Positions 43,609 through 53,500 of a DNA stretch of 64,000 bases are shown piece by piece. Source of the stretch: Sphingomonas mucosissima. Its GTDB lineage: Bacteria > Pseudomonadota > Alphaproteobacteria > Sphingomonadales > Sphingomonadaceae. The position numbers and the translations under genes are program-made. The stretch spans positions 806,001 to 870,000 of the forward strand of contig NZ_NBBJ01000001.1 in NCBI RefSeq assembly GCF_002197665.1, in the 5' to 3' direction. Below the pieces are notes generated by a model that saw only the letters and a program-made list of their open reading frames with translations, did no database searches and was not told the origin of the DNA. The first letter of the stretch is position 1; each line of letters opens with the position of its first letter.

Positions 43609-46600
43609 GATTGCTCCAGCCGCGGCGTGCCACCCGCCGGCTCGTTCCGATGCTCCGGCGGACGGAAGCCCGGCTCTTCCCCGCGAACCTTTGCCATGGT
43701 GTCGCGGAAGCCGCGGCGGACGAGGACGAAGAACAACGGGATGTAGAAGATCGCCAGAACAGTGGCGGTCAGCATGCCGCCGATCACGGCCGTGCCGATC
43801 GCAATACGGCTGTTCGCGCCGGCGCCGGTCGAGATCGCGAGCGGCAGCACGCCGAAGATAAAGGCGAGGCTGGTCATGAGGATCGGGCGCAGGCGGATGC
43901 GGGCTGCGGTGAGCGCCGCGTCGATCACGCGGGCGCCCTTCTTCTCCTCCTGCTCAGCGAATTCGATCATCAGGATGGCGTTCTTCGCGGCGAGCCCCAT
44001 GGTCGTGAGCAGGCCGATCTGCAGGTAAACGTCATTGGTGAGGCCGCGCAGGGTGACGAAGGCCACCGCGCCGATGAGGCCAAGCGGAATGACCAGCAGC
44101 ACGGCCAGCGGGATCGACCAGCTTTCATACAGTGCCGCGAGGCACAGAAAGACGACAATGATGGAAAGGCCGTACAGCAGCGGCGCCTGGCCCGACGATA
44201 GGCGCTCCTGATAGGAAATGCCTGCCCATGCCACGCTGGTGCCCGGGATCTGACGGGCGAGTTCCTCGATGCGGGCCATGGCGTCGCCCGAGCTGCCGCC
44301 GCTTCCTGCCTGGCCCTGAAATTCGAACGACTGGATGCCGTTGAAGCGCGAAACGGTAGTCGGCGCCTGCGACCAGCTGGTGGTGGCGAAGCTGGAGAAG
44401 GGCGCCATCTGGCCATTCGATCCGCGAACGAACCACTGGTATAACGAGTCCGGATCGTCGCGATACGGTGCGTCACCCTGCACAAAGACGCGCTTCACGC
44501 GACCGCGGTCCACGAAATCGTTGACGTAGCGGCCACCCCAGGCAGTCGACAGGGTGGTGTTGACGTCTGTCTGCGAGATGCCGAGCGCGGCGATCCGCTG
44601 CGGATCGGTGTTTACGCGCAGCGTCCCGATGTCGGGCAACTCACTGAGGCGCACGCCGGCAAGACCGGCATCGGCATTCGCCAGACCGAGGAGCTTGTCC
44701 CGCGCGGCGGCGAACTCCTCCGTCGACAGCCCGCCGGTGTTCTGCAATTCCATCGTGAAGCCTTCGGACTGGCCGAGACCACGAATGGCGGGCGGGATCA
44801 GGGCAAATACCTGCGCGTCGCGAAACGCACGAAAGGCGGCGGCCGCGCGGGCGACGATCGCGTCGGCGGTGTTTTCCGCACCTTTGCGCTCGGCCCAGTC
44901 CGTTAGCGAGATGAAGCCCTGACCGGTGTTCTGCCCGGATGCGCCCCCGCCGCCGCCGGACACGGTCAGCATGGTACGGACGTTCGCCTTCTCGTACTGC
45001 TGGAAGTATCGCTCGACCGAGCGCTGCACCTCTTCGGTGCGCGCGCGGGTCGCGCCCGCCGGCAAGCGGAACTGAACGGTTGCGCCGCCCTGATCCTCGG
45101 TCGGCAGAAAGCCGGTGGGGAGCCGCAGGAACAGCACTGCCAGGAGTGCAACGGCGACGAGGTACACGCCGAGGAACAGCCATTTGCGGTCAACGACGGC
45201 GGCCACCCAGCCGACGTAGCGTTCCGTGCCGCGTTCGAAATTTCGATTGAACCATGCGCCGGCACGCGTCAGCCGCGAGGAAACGCCGGTGAAGCGCCGC
45301 TCGAACCATCCCGGCTGCGGTTCCTCGCCCTGTTTGTGCTTCTGCTTCAGCAGGGTTGCCGTGAGAGCCGGCGAGAGAATGACCGCCACCGCAACGGAGA
45401 GGATCATCGCCGAGATGATCGTGAGGGAGAACTGGCGATAGATGACGCCCGTCGAGCCGCCGAAGAACGCCATGGGCAGGAACACGGCCGACAGGACCAA
45501 TGCGATGGCGACGAGCGCAACCGTGATCTCGCGCATCGACTCAATCGTCGCCTCGCGCGGGGTCATGTTCGGATTTTCTTCGAGCAGGCGCTCGACATTT
45601 TCAACAACTACGATGGCGTCGTCCACCAGCAAGCCGATCGCGAGCACGAGGCCGAACAGCGTGAGGGTGTTGATCGAGAAGCCGGCGAGGTAGAAGATCG
45701 CGAAGGTGCCCAGAAGCACCACCGGCACCGCGATGGTCGGGATCAGCGTCGCCCGCCAGCTTTGCAGAAAGACGAACATCACGATCACGACGAGGATGAC
45801 CGCTTCAATCAGGGTTTCGACGACTTCCTCGATCGACAGCTTGATGAAATCGGTAGAGTCGTTCGCGTATGCCACCCGGATGTTGGGCGGATAGGTTTTC
45901 GCGATGCGGGCGATCTCCCCCTTGACCAGCTCGGCCGTTTCGAGCGCATCCGCGCCAGGCGCGAGCAGGATGGCGATGCCGGCGCCCGGATGGCCGTTGA
46001 TGCGGCTGCTGGCGTTGTAGTTTTCCGATCCAAGCTCGACGCGCGCTACATCGCCGACGCGCACCGTTGCGCCGGACGGGAGCGTCTTCAGGATGATGTC
46101 CCTGAATTGCTGCGGCGTCTGGAGCCGGGACTGCGCCGTCACTGTGGCGTTCAGCATCTGATCGGACGGCATCGGCTGCCCGCCGATCTCGCCGGCGGCC
46201 ACCTCGGTGTTCTGCGTCTGGATCGCCGACACCACGTCGCCGGGCATCAGCTGAAAGCTGGCGAGCCGCGCCGGATCGAGCCAGATGCGCATCGCATATT
46301 GCGATCCGAACACGTTGGTGTCGCCCACGCCCTGCACGCGGCCCAGCGGATCCTGCAGCGTGGAGGTCATCAAATCCGACACGTCGCGGTTCGTCATCTG
46401 ATCGCTGCTGTCATAGACGCCTGCGATCATCAGAAAGTCAGGGTTCGACTTGCGCACAGAGACGCCCTGCTGCTGCACCTGAGCCGGCAATCGCGTGATT
46501 GCCTGCTGGACGGCATTCTGCACCTGAACCTGCGCGATGTCCGGATCGGTGCCCTTTTCAAAGGTGGCAGTGATCGAGACGGAGCCGCGCGACGTTGATG

Positions 46601-46841
46601 AGGAGGCGAAATACAGCAGGCCGTCGATGCCGGTCAGCTGCTGTTCGAGAATCTGCGTAACCGAGTTCTCGATCGTTTGCGCATTCGCGCCCGGATAAGT
46701 GGCGCGGATCGACACCTGCGGCGGTGCAACGTCGGGATATTGGGCGATCGGCAATCCCATGATCGCGCCGGCACCCGCCATCATGACGATGATCGCGAGC
46801 ACCCATGCGAAAATGGGTCGATCGATAAAAACGCGTGACAC
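43605..46841 (-). CDS. RND multidrug efflux pump permease (HAE1/AcrB-MexB family)
   Basis: 1078 residues with 12 membrane helices and two large periplasmic loops. The N-terminus FIDRPIFAWVLAIIVMMAGA and ISIRATYPGANAQTIENSVT-type region are classical AcrB features. LVDDAIVVVENVERLLEENP in helix 4 carries the paired aspartates of the proton relay. It expels hydrophobic compounds by proton antiport through the channel encoded next. It starts two bases after the adaptor gene and overlaps the channel gene by four bases, so the tripartite system is one operon. Confidence 0.94.
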   Translation of the reverse strand: MSRVFIDRPIFAWVLAIIVMMAGAGAIMGLPIAQYPDVAPPQVSIRATYPGANAQTIENSVTQILEQQLTGIDGLLYFASSSTSRGSVSITATFEKGTDPDIAQVQVQNAVQQAITRLPAQVQQQGVSVRKSNPDFLMIAGVYDSSDQMTNRDVSDLMTSTLQDPLGRVQGVGDTNVFGSQYAMRIWLDPARLASFQLMPGDVVSAIQTQNTEVAAGEIGGQPMPSDQMLNATVTAQSRLQTPQQFRDIILKTLPSGATVRVGDVARVELGSENYNASSRINGHPGAGIAILLAPGADALETAELVKGEIARIAKTYPPNIRVAYANDSTDFIKLSIEEVVETLIEAVILVVIVMFVFLQSWRATLIPTIAVPVVLLGTFAIFYLAGFSINTLTLFGLVLAIGLLVDDAIVVVENVERLLEENPNMTPREATIESMREITVALVAIALVLSAVFLPMAFFGGSTGVIYRQFSLTIISAMILSVAVAVILSPALTATLLKQKHKQGEEPQPGWFERRFTGVSSRLTRAGAWFNRNFERGTERYVGWVAAVVDRKWLFLGVYLVAVALLAVLFLRLPTGFLPTEDQGGATVQFRLPAGATRARTEEVQRSVERYFQQYEKANVRTMLTVSGGGGGASGQNTGQGFISLTDWAERKGAENTADAIVARAAAAFRAFRDAQVFALIPPAIRGLGQSEGFTMELQNTGGLSTEEFAAARDKLLGLANADAGLAGVRLSELPDIGTLRVNTDPQRIAALGISQTDVNTTLSTAWGGRYVNDFVDRGRVKRVFVQGDAPYRDDPDSLYQWFVRGSNGQMAPFSSFATTSWSQAPTTVSRFNGIQSFEFQGQAGSGGSSGDAMARIEELARQIPGTSVAWAGISYQERLSSGQAPLLYGLSIIVVFLCLAALYESWSIPLAVLLVIPLGLIGAVAFVTLRGLTNDVYLQIGLLTTMGLAAKNAILMIEFAEQEEKKGARVIDAALTAARIRLRPILMTSLAFIFGVLPLAISTGAGANSRIAIGTAVIGGMLTATVLAIFYIPLFFVLVRRGFRDTMAKVRGEEPGFRPPEHRNEPAGGTPRLEQS

Positions 46842-46842
46842 G

Positions 46843-48054
46843 TCAGCGCGCCCCGCCCTGGGCCTTCTGCTGCTGCTTCAGCTGCTCGGGCGAGGGGGGC
46901 TTGGGCTGCTGGGGTGCGGAGGCAGGAACCGGCCGAATGGTTGCATCGGGCCGGAGGTTGGCGGTGCCCTGGGTGATCACCTTGTCACCAGGACGCAGCC
47001 CGCCCGTCACGACCCAGTTGGCGCCTTCAGCACGGATCGCCTCAACCGTGCGCTGCACCGCTTTGTTGTTGGCTCCCACGACCCAGACCGTCGCGTCGCC
47101 CTTTGGATCGCGCGACACGGCGGTTTGCGGCACGAGGAACGCGTTGGTCTCGATCGCTTGAGCGAAGACGGCCCGCACGAACATGCCGGGAAGGAGCAAG
47201 CCGTTTGCGTTCGGGAAGCGGGCGCGCAGCGTCACCGTGCCCGTCTGCTGGTCCACGACAACTTCGCTGAACTCGACCGTGCCGGTGGCGCCGTAGTCGC
47301 TGCCATCCTCCAGTTTCAGCCGCACGTTGGCGTTCGCCGGCAAGACACCGCCAGCCGCCATGCGGCGGCGAAGCTGGAGCAACGATGCGGCGGATTGCTG
47401 AATGTCGACGTAAATCGGATCGAGTTGCTGGATGGTCGTCAGCGGCTCGGCCTGACTGGAGGTGACGAGGGCGCCGACGGTGAACAAGGATCGGCCGATG
47501 CGCCCGGTGATCGGCGCCGGGACGGTCGTGAAGCGAAGGTTGATCCGCGCCGTTTCCAGCTGCGCTCGATTTTGCGCAATGCTCGCTTCAGCCTGCCGCT
47601 GGGTGGCAAGCGCGTCGGTATAATCCTGTTTGCTGACGGCTTCGATCGCGGCGAGCGGGCGGAAGCGATCCGCGCGGATCCGGGCGGCCTCGGCGGTGGC
47701 ACGCGCGCTGGCGACGTTGGCCGTCGCCTCGTTCACCGCGGCACGATAAAGGCTCGGGTCGATCTGGTAGAGCGGCTCCCCGCGCCGGACGATCGTCCCT
47801 TCCTCGAAGAAACGCTTCTGGATGACGCCGCTCACCTGCGGGCGAACTTCCGAGCTTTGATAAGCAAAGGTGCGGCCAGCGAGCTCGGTGACGAGCGGTA
47901 CGCTGGTTTGCTGCACGACGACATAGCCGACCTGCGCCGCGCCGCCGCGTTCCCCCCGTCCGCCCCGCCCACCGGGCTGCTCGGACTGGCCGCTGCACGC
48001 CGCCAGAGCCAGGGCGCCGAGCACCGCCAGTCCGCGTGCATTGATCAGCGACAT
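46843..48054 (-). CDS. RND efflux periplasmic adaptor lipoprotein (MexA/AcrA family)
   Basis: 403 residues. The N-terminus MSLINARGLAVLGALALAAC has a lipobox with the modified cysteine at residue 20. A glycine/arginine-rich spacer is followed by barrel-sandwich (RPQVSGVIQKRFFEEGTIV), alpha-hairpin and beta-barrel domains. The tail is proline/glutamine-rich. It links pump and channel. ATG at 48054 is chosen because it gives this clean lipoprotein signal; a longer frame upstream gives none. It is the first gene of the operon; no local repressor gene is present. Confidence 0.9.
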   Translation of the reverse strand: MSLINARGLAVLGALALAACSGQSEQPGGRGGRGERGGAAQVGYVVVQQTSVPLVTELAGRTFAYQSSEVRPQVSGVIQKRFFEEGTIVRRGEPLYQIDPSLYRAAVNEATANVASARATAEAARIRADRFRPLAAIEAVSKQDYTDALATQRQAEASIAQNRAQLETARINLRFTTVPAPITGRIGRSLFTVGALVTSSQAEPLTTIQQLDPIYVDIQQSAASLLQLRRRMAAGGVLPANANVRLKLEDGSDYGATGTVEFSEVVVDQQTGTVTLRARFPNANGLLLPGMFVRAVFAQAIETNAFLVPQTAVSRDPKGDATVWVVGANNKAVQRTVEAIRAEGANWVVTGGLRPGDKVITQGTANLRPDATIRPVPASAPQQPKPPSPEQLKQQQKAQGGAR

Positions 48055-48348
48055 CGATCCCGTTTGCTTGCCGATACGTCGATCAACCCCGTGCCGAGGC
48101 GCACGAACCGTCACGCGATCCATTATAACGTGATCTCCGCAAACGTGCGATGAGGATGAGGCGACCGGCGATAGCCGTGCCGTGTGCCGCCTCGGGTAAT
48201 CTCTTTCGTGACCAGTTGCCACCCTCAACATGTCGCAAGATGTCGCGACCGCACTGGTTTTTAACCATGAAACTAATCTTCCCTAAAGGCGTTGGACGGT
48301 ACGGAGTTGTATCGAAAGATCGAGCGACCCGCGTGAAAAGGGGCAATT
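48055..48348. promoter_or_regulatory. Divergent region between the efflux operon and tamA
   Basis: 294 bases with no gene. It contains a direct repeat TGTCGC-AAGA-TGTCGC (48231-48246) with a 10-base period, spaced so both copies lie on one face of the helix. Promoters for both flanking operons must lie here; no specific -35/-10 pair is claimed. Confidence 0.35.
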
Positions 48349-50535
48349 GTGAGTTTCAATTCGGGGTGTCACCGCTGGCTTGCCTTTGCACTGATCGCGG
48401 CTTCGTCCGGGGCGATGGCGCAAATGTCGACGCCGGGCACCGCGCCCGCCAGGGGCCCTGATGCGCCGCGTGAGGACATAGCGCAGCGGCCCGCTGCCGA
48501 CCCTGACAGCAACGCGCCAATCGTCCCCGATGCCGCTTTCGATGCCGCTCTCCCGTCGCTTTCCGACGACATCAACGCGCCGCTTGAGCCGATACCGTCC
48601 GCGCCCGCCGGCACGAACGCGCCGGTTTCGCCCGCTGTTCCGGGGGAGATCGCCCCGGCCGCCGCCGTTGACCCAGAGCTGGAACAGCCGCTGCAGCCGC
48701 TGGCAAACACGAACACCGTGCCGCTGCAAACAGCCGCCGACGCTACTGAGAATGAGCGGCTTCAGATCCGCTACGACGTGGCCGTGCGTGGCTTAGAGGA
48801 GCTTGGCTTGGACGATGAGTTCAAGTCCTTGTCCGCGCTTCGCGAAGGAGACGGGAAGGCGGCCAACGCCACGCAGGTCAGTGCGCGCGCAAGGGAAGAC
48901 GAGCAACTTGCCGTCCGCCTGATGAAGTCGCTCGGCTATTATGATGGCGTGGCCAGCTCCACCATCGAGACGGTAGGCACCGAACCGGGCCGCGTGCGTG
49001 CTGTGCTGACGGCGACGCCGGGCAAGCTCTACAAGCTGGGCGAGATCAACGTGGTAGCGGGGCCGACGGTGCCACCCAACCTGGTGCGCGACCAGCTTCC
49101 GCTCAGAACGGGCGATCCGCTGGAAGCCGCCCGCGTCCAAGGCGCGGAAGCGAACGTTGCCCTGGTGTTGCCGCAGCGCGGCTATCCCTTCGTTGACGTG
49201 GGCGACCGCGACATCCTGCTCGACGATCAAACGCTGACGGGCGATTATACGCTTCCGGTGGAGACGGGCCCACGATCATCGTTTGGCGTCCTGCGCACCG
49301 AAGGCGATGCTGTCTTTGACCTGGATCACCTCAGCATATTCCCGCGGTTCAAGCGGGGTGAATTGTACGACACGCGCAAACGCGACGATCTGCGCGAAGC
49401 GTTGGTGGCGACCGGCCTCTTTGGCACCGTCGGCGTGGAGCCGGTGCGTACCGGCCAGCCCGGGCCTGATGGAACGGAACAGGTCGATTTGCTGGTGCGC
49501 CAGTCCAAGGGGCTGTGGCGCAGCTTGGCGGGCAGTGGCGGCTATGGCACGGGCGAGGGCATCAAGCTCGAGGGCAGTTGGACCCATCGCAATCTGTTTC
49601 CGCCGGAGGGGGCGCTGGTCCTTACCGCGATCGCCGGAACGCAGCAGCAGGGCGCCTCCGCAACGTTCCGCCGCCAGAATGCCGGCCGGCGCGACCGGAG
49701 CTTTTCGACCGGCCTTTCCGCCAATCACGCGAATTACGATGCCTTTGACGCGTTTACGGGCACCGCATTCGTGCGCTGGGCCTATGACTCCACACCAATC
49801 TGGCAGAAGCGCTTCACCTATGCATTCGGTGCGGAGTTGACGGGCACGAACGAACGTGTCTTCGATTTCGACCGCAACGAGCGTGTGCGCCGCACGTACG
49901 GCATCGCTGCGATTCCGACGCAGGCGGTCTGGGATACGTCCGACGATCTGCTCAACCCGACGCGCGGCTATCGCTTGAAGCTGAACCTCAGCCCCGAGAC
50001 ATCCATGCAGGACTCGGTTCGTCCGTATGTTCGCACGATGGTCGAGGGTACGGTTTACTACCCGGTGAGCGACCGGTTGGTGATCGCCGGACGTGCGCGC
50101 GCCGGATCCATTCTTGGCGTGGAACGTGACTCACTGGCGCCGTCGCGCCGCTATTATGGCGGTGGCGGTGGATCGGTGCGCGGTTATGGCTTCCAGCGGC
50201 TGGGGCCGCTTGAGCCCGTTTCATCGCTGGTGCCGAACGACGATGGCGAGATCGACATCGGTGATCTTCGCCCCGTTGGTGGTCGAAGCCTGAACGAGTT
50301 TGCGCTCGAAGCGCGCTATCGGTTCGGCAACTTCGGCATCGTTCCGTTCATCGACGCCGGTAATGCTTATGAAAGCGCCTTCCCCAAGGCTTCCGATCTT
50401 CGCTTCGGGGCTGGCATCGGCGGGCGTTTCTATACCAATTTCGGGCCGATGCGCGTCGACATTGCCACGCCGCTCAATCCTCGGCCGGGTGATGGCCGAG
50501 TGGCTCTCTACGTTTCTATCGGGCAGGCGTTCTAA
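48349..50535 (+). CDS. tamA: TamA, Omp85-family outer-membrane assembly factor
   Basis: 728 residues. A signal peptide (cleavage after SGAMA, about 24) precedes a proline/alanine-rich low-complexity linker to about 125. POTRA domains run from about 140 to 370 (GKLYKLGEINVVAGPTVPP marks one). The C-terminal Omp85 barrel carries GGGGSVRGYGFQRLG, the conserved VRGY/F motif of the lid-lock loop. With TamB it moves autotransporters, other outer-membrane proteins and possibly phospholipids. GTG at 48349 has AAGGGG. It overlaps tamB by one base (TAATG). Confidence 0.9.
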   Translation: MSFNSGCHRWLAFALIAASSGAMAQMSTPGTAPARGPDAPREDIAQRPAADPDSNAPIVPDAAFDAALPSLSDDINAPLEPIPSAPAGTNAPVSPAVPGEIAPAAAVDPELEQPLQPLANTNTVPLQTAADATENERLQIRYDVAVRGLEELGLDDEFKSLSALREGDGKAANATQVSARAREDEQLAVRLMKSLGYYDGVASSTIETVGTEPGRVRAVLTATPGKLYKLGEINVVAGPTVPPNLVRDQLPLRTGDPLEAARVQGAEANVALVLPQRGYPFVDVGDRDILLDDQTLTGDYTLPVETGPRSSFGVLRTEGDAVFDLDHLSIFPRFKRGELYDTRKRDDLREALVATGLFGTVGVEPVRTGQPGPDGTEQVDLLVRQSKGLWRSLAGSGGYGTGEGIKLEGSWTHRNLFPPEGALVLTAIAGTQQQGASATFRRQNAGRRDRSFSTGLSANHANYDAFDAFTGTAFVRWAYDSTPIWQKRFTYAFGAELTGTNERVFDFDRNERVRRTYGIAAIPTQAVWDTSDDLLNPTRGYRLKLNLSPETSMQDSVRPYVRTMVEGTVYYPVSDRLVIAGRARAGSILGVERDSLAPSRRYYGGGGGSVRGYGFQRLGPLEPVSSLVPNDDGEIDIGDLRPVGGRSLNEFALEARYRFGNFGIVPFIDAGNAYESAFPKASDLRFGAGIGGRFYTNFGPMRVDIATPLNPRPGDGRVALYVSIGQAF

Positions 50536-53500
50536 TGGCTGAAGACAACGCGGCCGAGCAGACGTTGCCCGCCCATACAATCGTGGTTCGTCCCCCGCTG
50601 TGGCAGCGGATCCTGAAATGGGTTGGCATTGCGATCGGCGCATTGCTGCTGCTGCTGGTGGCCGTTGTTTTCGGCATCAACACCGATCCAGGGCGCCGCT
50701 TCGTTGCCGATCAGTTGGGCGATTACAGCACGGCGGGTGGCCTCAACATCAAGGTGGGCCGGATCGACGGTTCGCTGTACGGCCGCATGGTGCTGACGGA
50801 TGTAAGGGTCAGCGATCCCAAGGGCGTGTTCATCACCTCTCCGCGACTGGACGTGGATTGGCGGCCATTCGCCTTCCTCAACAATCATGTGGACGTGAGG
50901 AGCTTGCAAAGCGAGCTCATCACCATGGCGCGCAATCCTGAGCTGATCCCGCAGCCGAGCGATCCCAATGCGCCATTGTTGCCGGATCTCGACATCGACA
51001 TCGAGCGCCTGCGCGTCGCCCGCTTTGTCATGGAGCCGGCAGTCGCTGGGCGCCGCCATGTCGGCAGGATTGAGGGCGCGGCCCATATTGCCGATCGACG
51101 CGCGCAGCTCACCGTGGACGCAGCGGCGTTGCGTGGTTCTGGTATCGCGGGCGGCGACACGCTTCGCCTGCGCCTGGATGCCGTGCCCGATGACAACAAG
51201 CTTGATCTCGACGCACGTCTGTTTGCGCCGGCCGGAGGGCTGGTGGCGTCGATAGCAGGCACCAAGGCGCCGCTTACTGCCGTCATCGGCGGCAAGGGCA
51301 GCTGGGCTTCATGGCAGGGCAAGGCCGTTGCCAGCCTCGGCGGCGGCCAACTGGCGGATCTCGCCGTTACTGCCCGAAACGGGCAGATCGCGGTGCGCGG
51401 TTTCGCCCAGCCCGGGCTCTATCTCGAGGGACCAGTCGAGCGGCTGACCGCGCCGCGGCTGAATGTCGCCATCGACACCACCTTGCAAGAGCGCCGCGCC
51501 GATACGCGCATCAAGCTGAAGTCCGACGCGCTGGCGGTGGACGCTGGCGGGCTTATCGACTTCGCCAACAGCCGCTTTGGCAATTTTGCGGTTGATGCCA
51601 AGCTGCTGACCCCGGGCGCGATTGCCCCCAACCTGCGTGGCCGCGACGTGCTGGCCCGTGTGGTGCTGAACGGCGCGTTTGCGACGCCGACCGTGGACTA
51701 TAAGGTGCGGGCCACGGCGATGGGCTTCGGCGACACGGTTGTCGAGAACCTTTACGCCGAGGGTCTGGCGCGGGTGGACGCCGATCGGATCCTGGTGCCC
51801 GTCAAGGCGCGCGCGCGGCGGATCAGCGGGCTCAACCCGGCCTTGGGCGGGCTGACCACCAACGCCCGGATCGAGGGCGACATCGCCATCGACATGCCCA
51901 CCATCCTGTCCGACAATCTTCGGATCCGCTCCGACACGATCGACGCAACCGCCATTGTTGCCGCCAACATGGAGACGGGGCGCTACACCGGCGCGATCAA
52001 GGGACGCGTCAATAATTTCCGTGTGGACGGCGTTGGCATCATCAACCTGAACACCGACGCTGAGCTCGTCACCAAGCCTAATGGCGGCTTTGGGATCATC
52101 GGCCGCGTTGGCATTCAGACGCGCGAGATCTTCAACGATGGCGTGCGCACGTTCCTTGGCGGCAACGCTGTCGCGGTCGCCAACCTCAGCTATGACACCG
52201 ACGGGCTGGTGACGTTCCGCAACGTTCGCGTGACGGCGCCCTCGTTCAGGGTGACACGTGGCAGCGGCCGCTACGATTTGAATACCGGCGCGGTTCTGGT
52301 CGAAGCTGATGCGTATTCGGCACAATATGGCCCGTTGTTCGCCCGCGTCAGCGGGAGTGCAGCGGCACCGATCGTCAATGTGCGCGCGCCGCGGCCGGGC
52401 CTTGGCGTGGGCCTCGCGAACCTCGATGCGCGAATTGTCGGCCGTGGGGGCGCCTATGCCGTGACGGCTACCGGCCAGACGACGTACGGGCCGTTCAATG
52501 CGGACGTCTTGGTGAACCCGGGTACGCAGCTTGCTGTCGATGTTCGCCGTGTCGTGTTTGCCGGGGTGAACTTCTCCGGCCGGGTGGTGCAGACGGGGGC
52601 AGGGCCATTTGCCGGACGTGTCCAGTTTGCCGGTTCCGGCCTTTCCGGTGCGGCGCTGCTGAGTGCGCAAGGTCGTTATCAGCGCGCGGACGTGGATGCG
52701 CGCGCCTATGCAGCGCAAATCCCCGGGGATGTTGATTTCGTGATCGGTCGCGGGATCGTGAAGGCAAGCGTTGTGCTTTACGACAATCCGCAGGTGATCG
52801 CCGACGCTCAGGTCGCCGATCTTCGATATGGGCCGACCGTGATACAGTCTGGCCGCATGAAGGTGAATTACGCCGGTGGCCGCGGTACCGCTCAGGCTTT
52901 GCTGACCGGCTCGAACAGCGTGCCGTTCCGCCTTGCGGCCAATGCACGGCTTTCCCCGAGCGAGTATCTCGTCGCGCTTCAGGGGCAAGCCAACGGCATC
53001 AACTTCCGCACGCAGAACCCGGCCCGGATCACGACCACCGGCGGCACCTATCGCTTGGCACCGACGCAGGTTTCCTTTGATCAAGGGCGCCTGCGCGTGG
53101 CGGGGAGCTATGGCGCTGGACTAACCGCACAGATGCGCCTCGATAGTCTGGACCTCTCGGTGGCGAATGCGCTCGTTCCCAATCTGGGTCTTGGCGGTCG
53201 CGCAACCGGCAGCCTGGACTTCACGCAGAGGAACCCCAATGCGTTCCCGCAGGCGGATGCGCGCATGACGATCACGGGCTTCACACGCTCGAGCTTGGCC
53301 AGCGTGTCACAGCCGGTGGACGTCGTTCTTGCCGGTCGACTGGTGCAGAGTGGCGGCGAGCTTCGGGCTTTGGTGCGCCGGGGGACGACGACCGTCGGCC
53401 GCGCACAGGCGTTCCTGCGCCCGGCGGGTGCGGGTGGCTCCTGGGCCTCCCAGCTGATGGCGGCGCCGCTGAGTGGCGGCATTCGCTACAACGGCCCGTC

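Noticed and set aside
51309..53084. 591-codon minus-strand open frame inside tamB
   Set aside because: Shadow of the long beta-taco repeat region; no start signal or domain.
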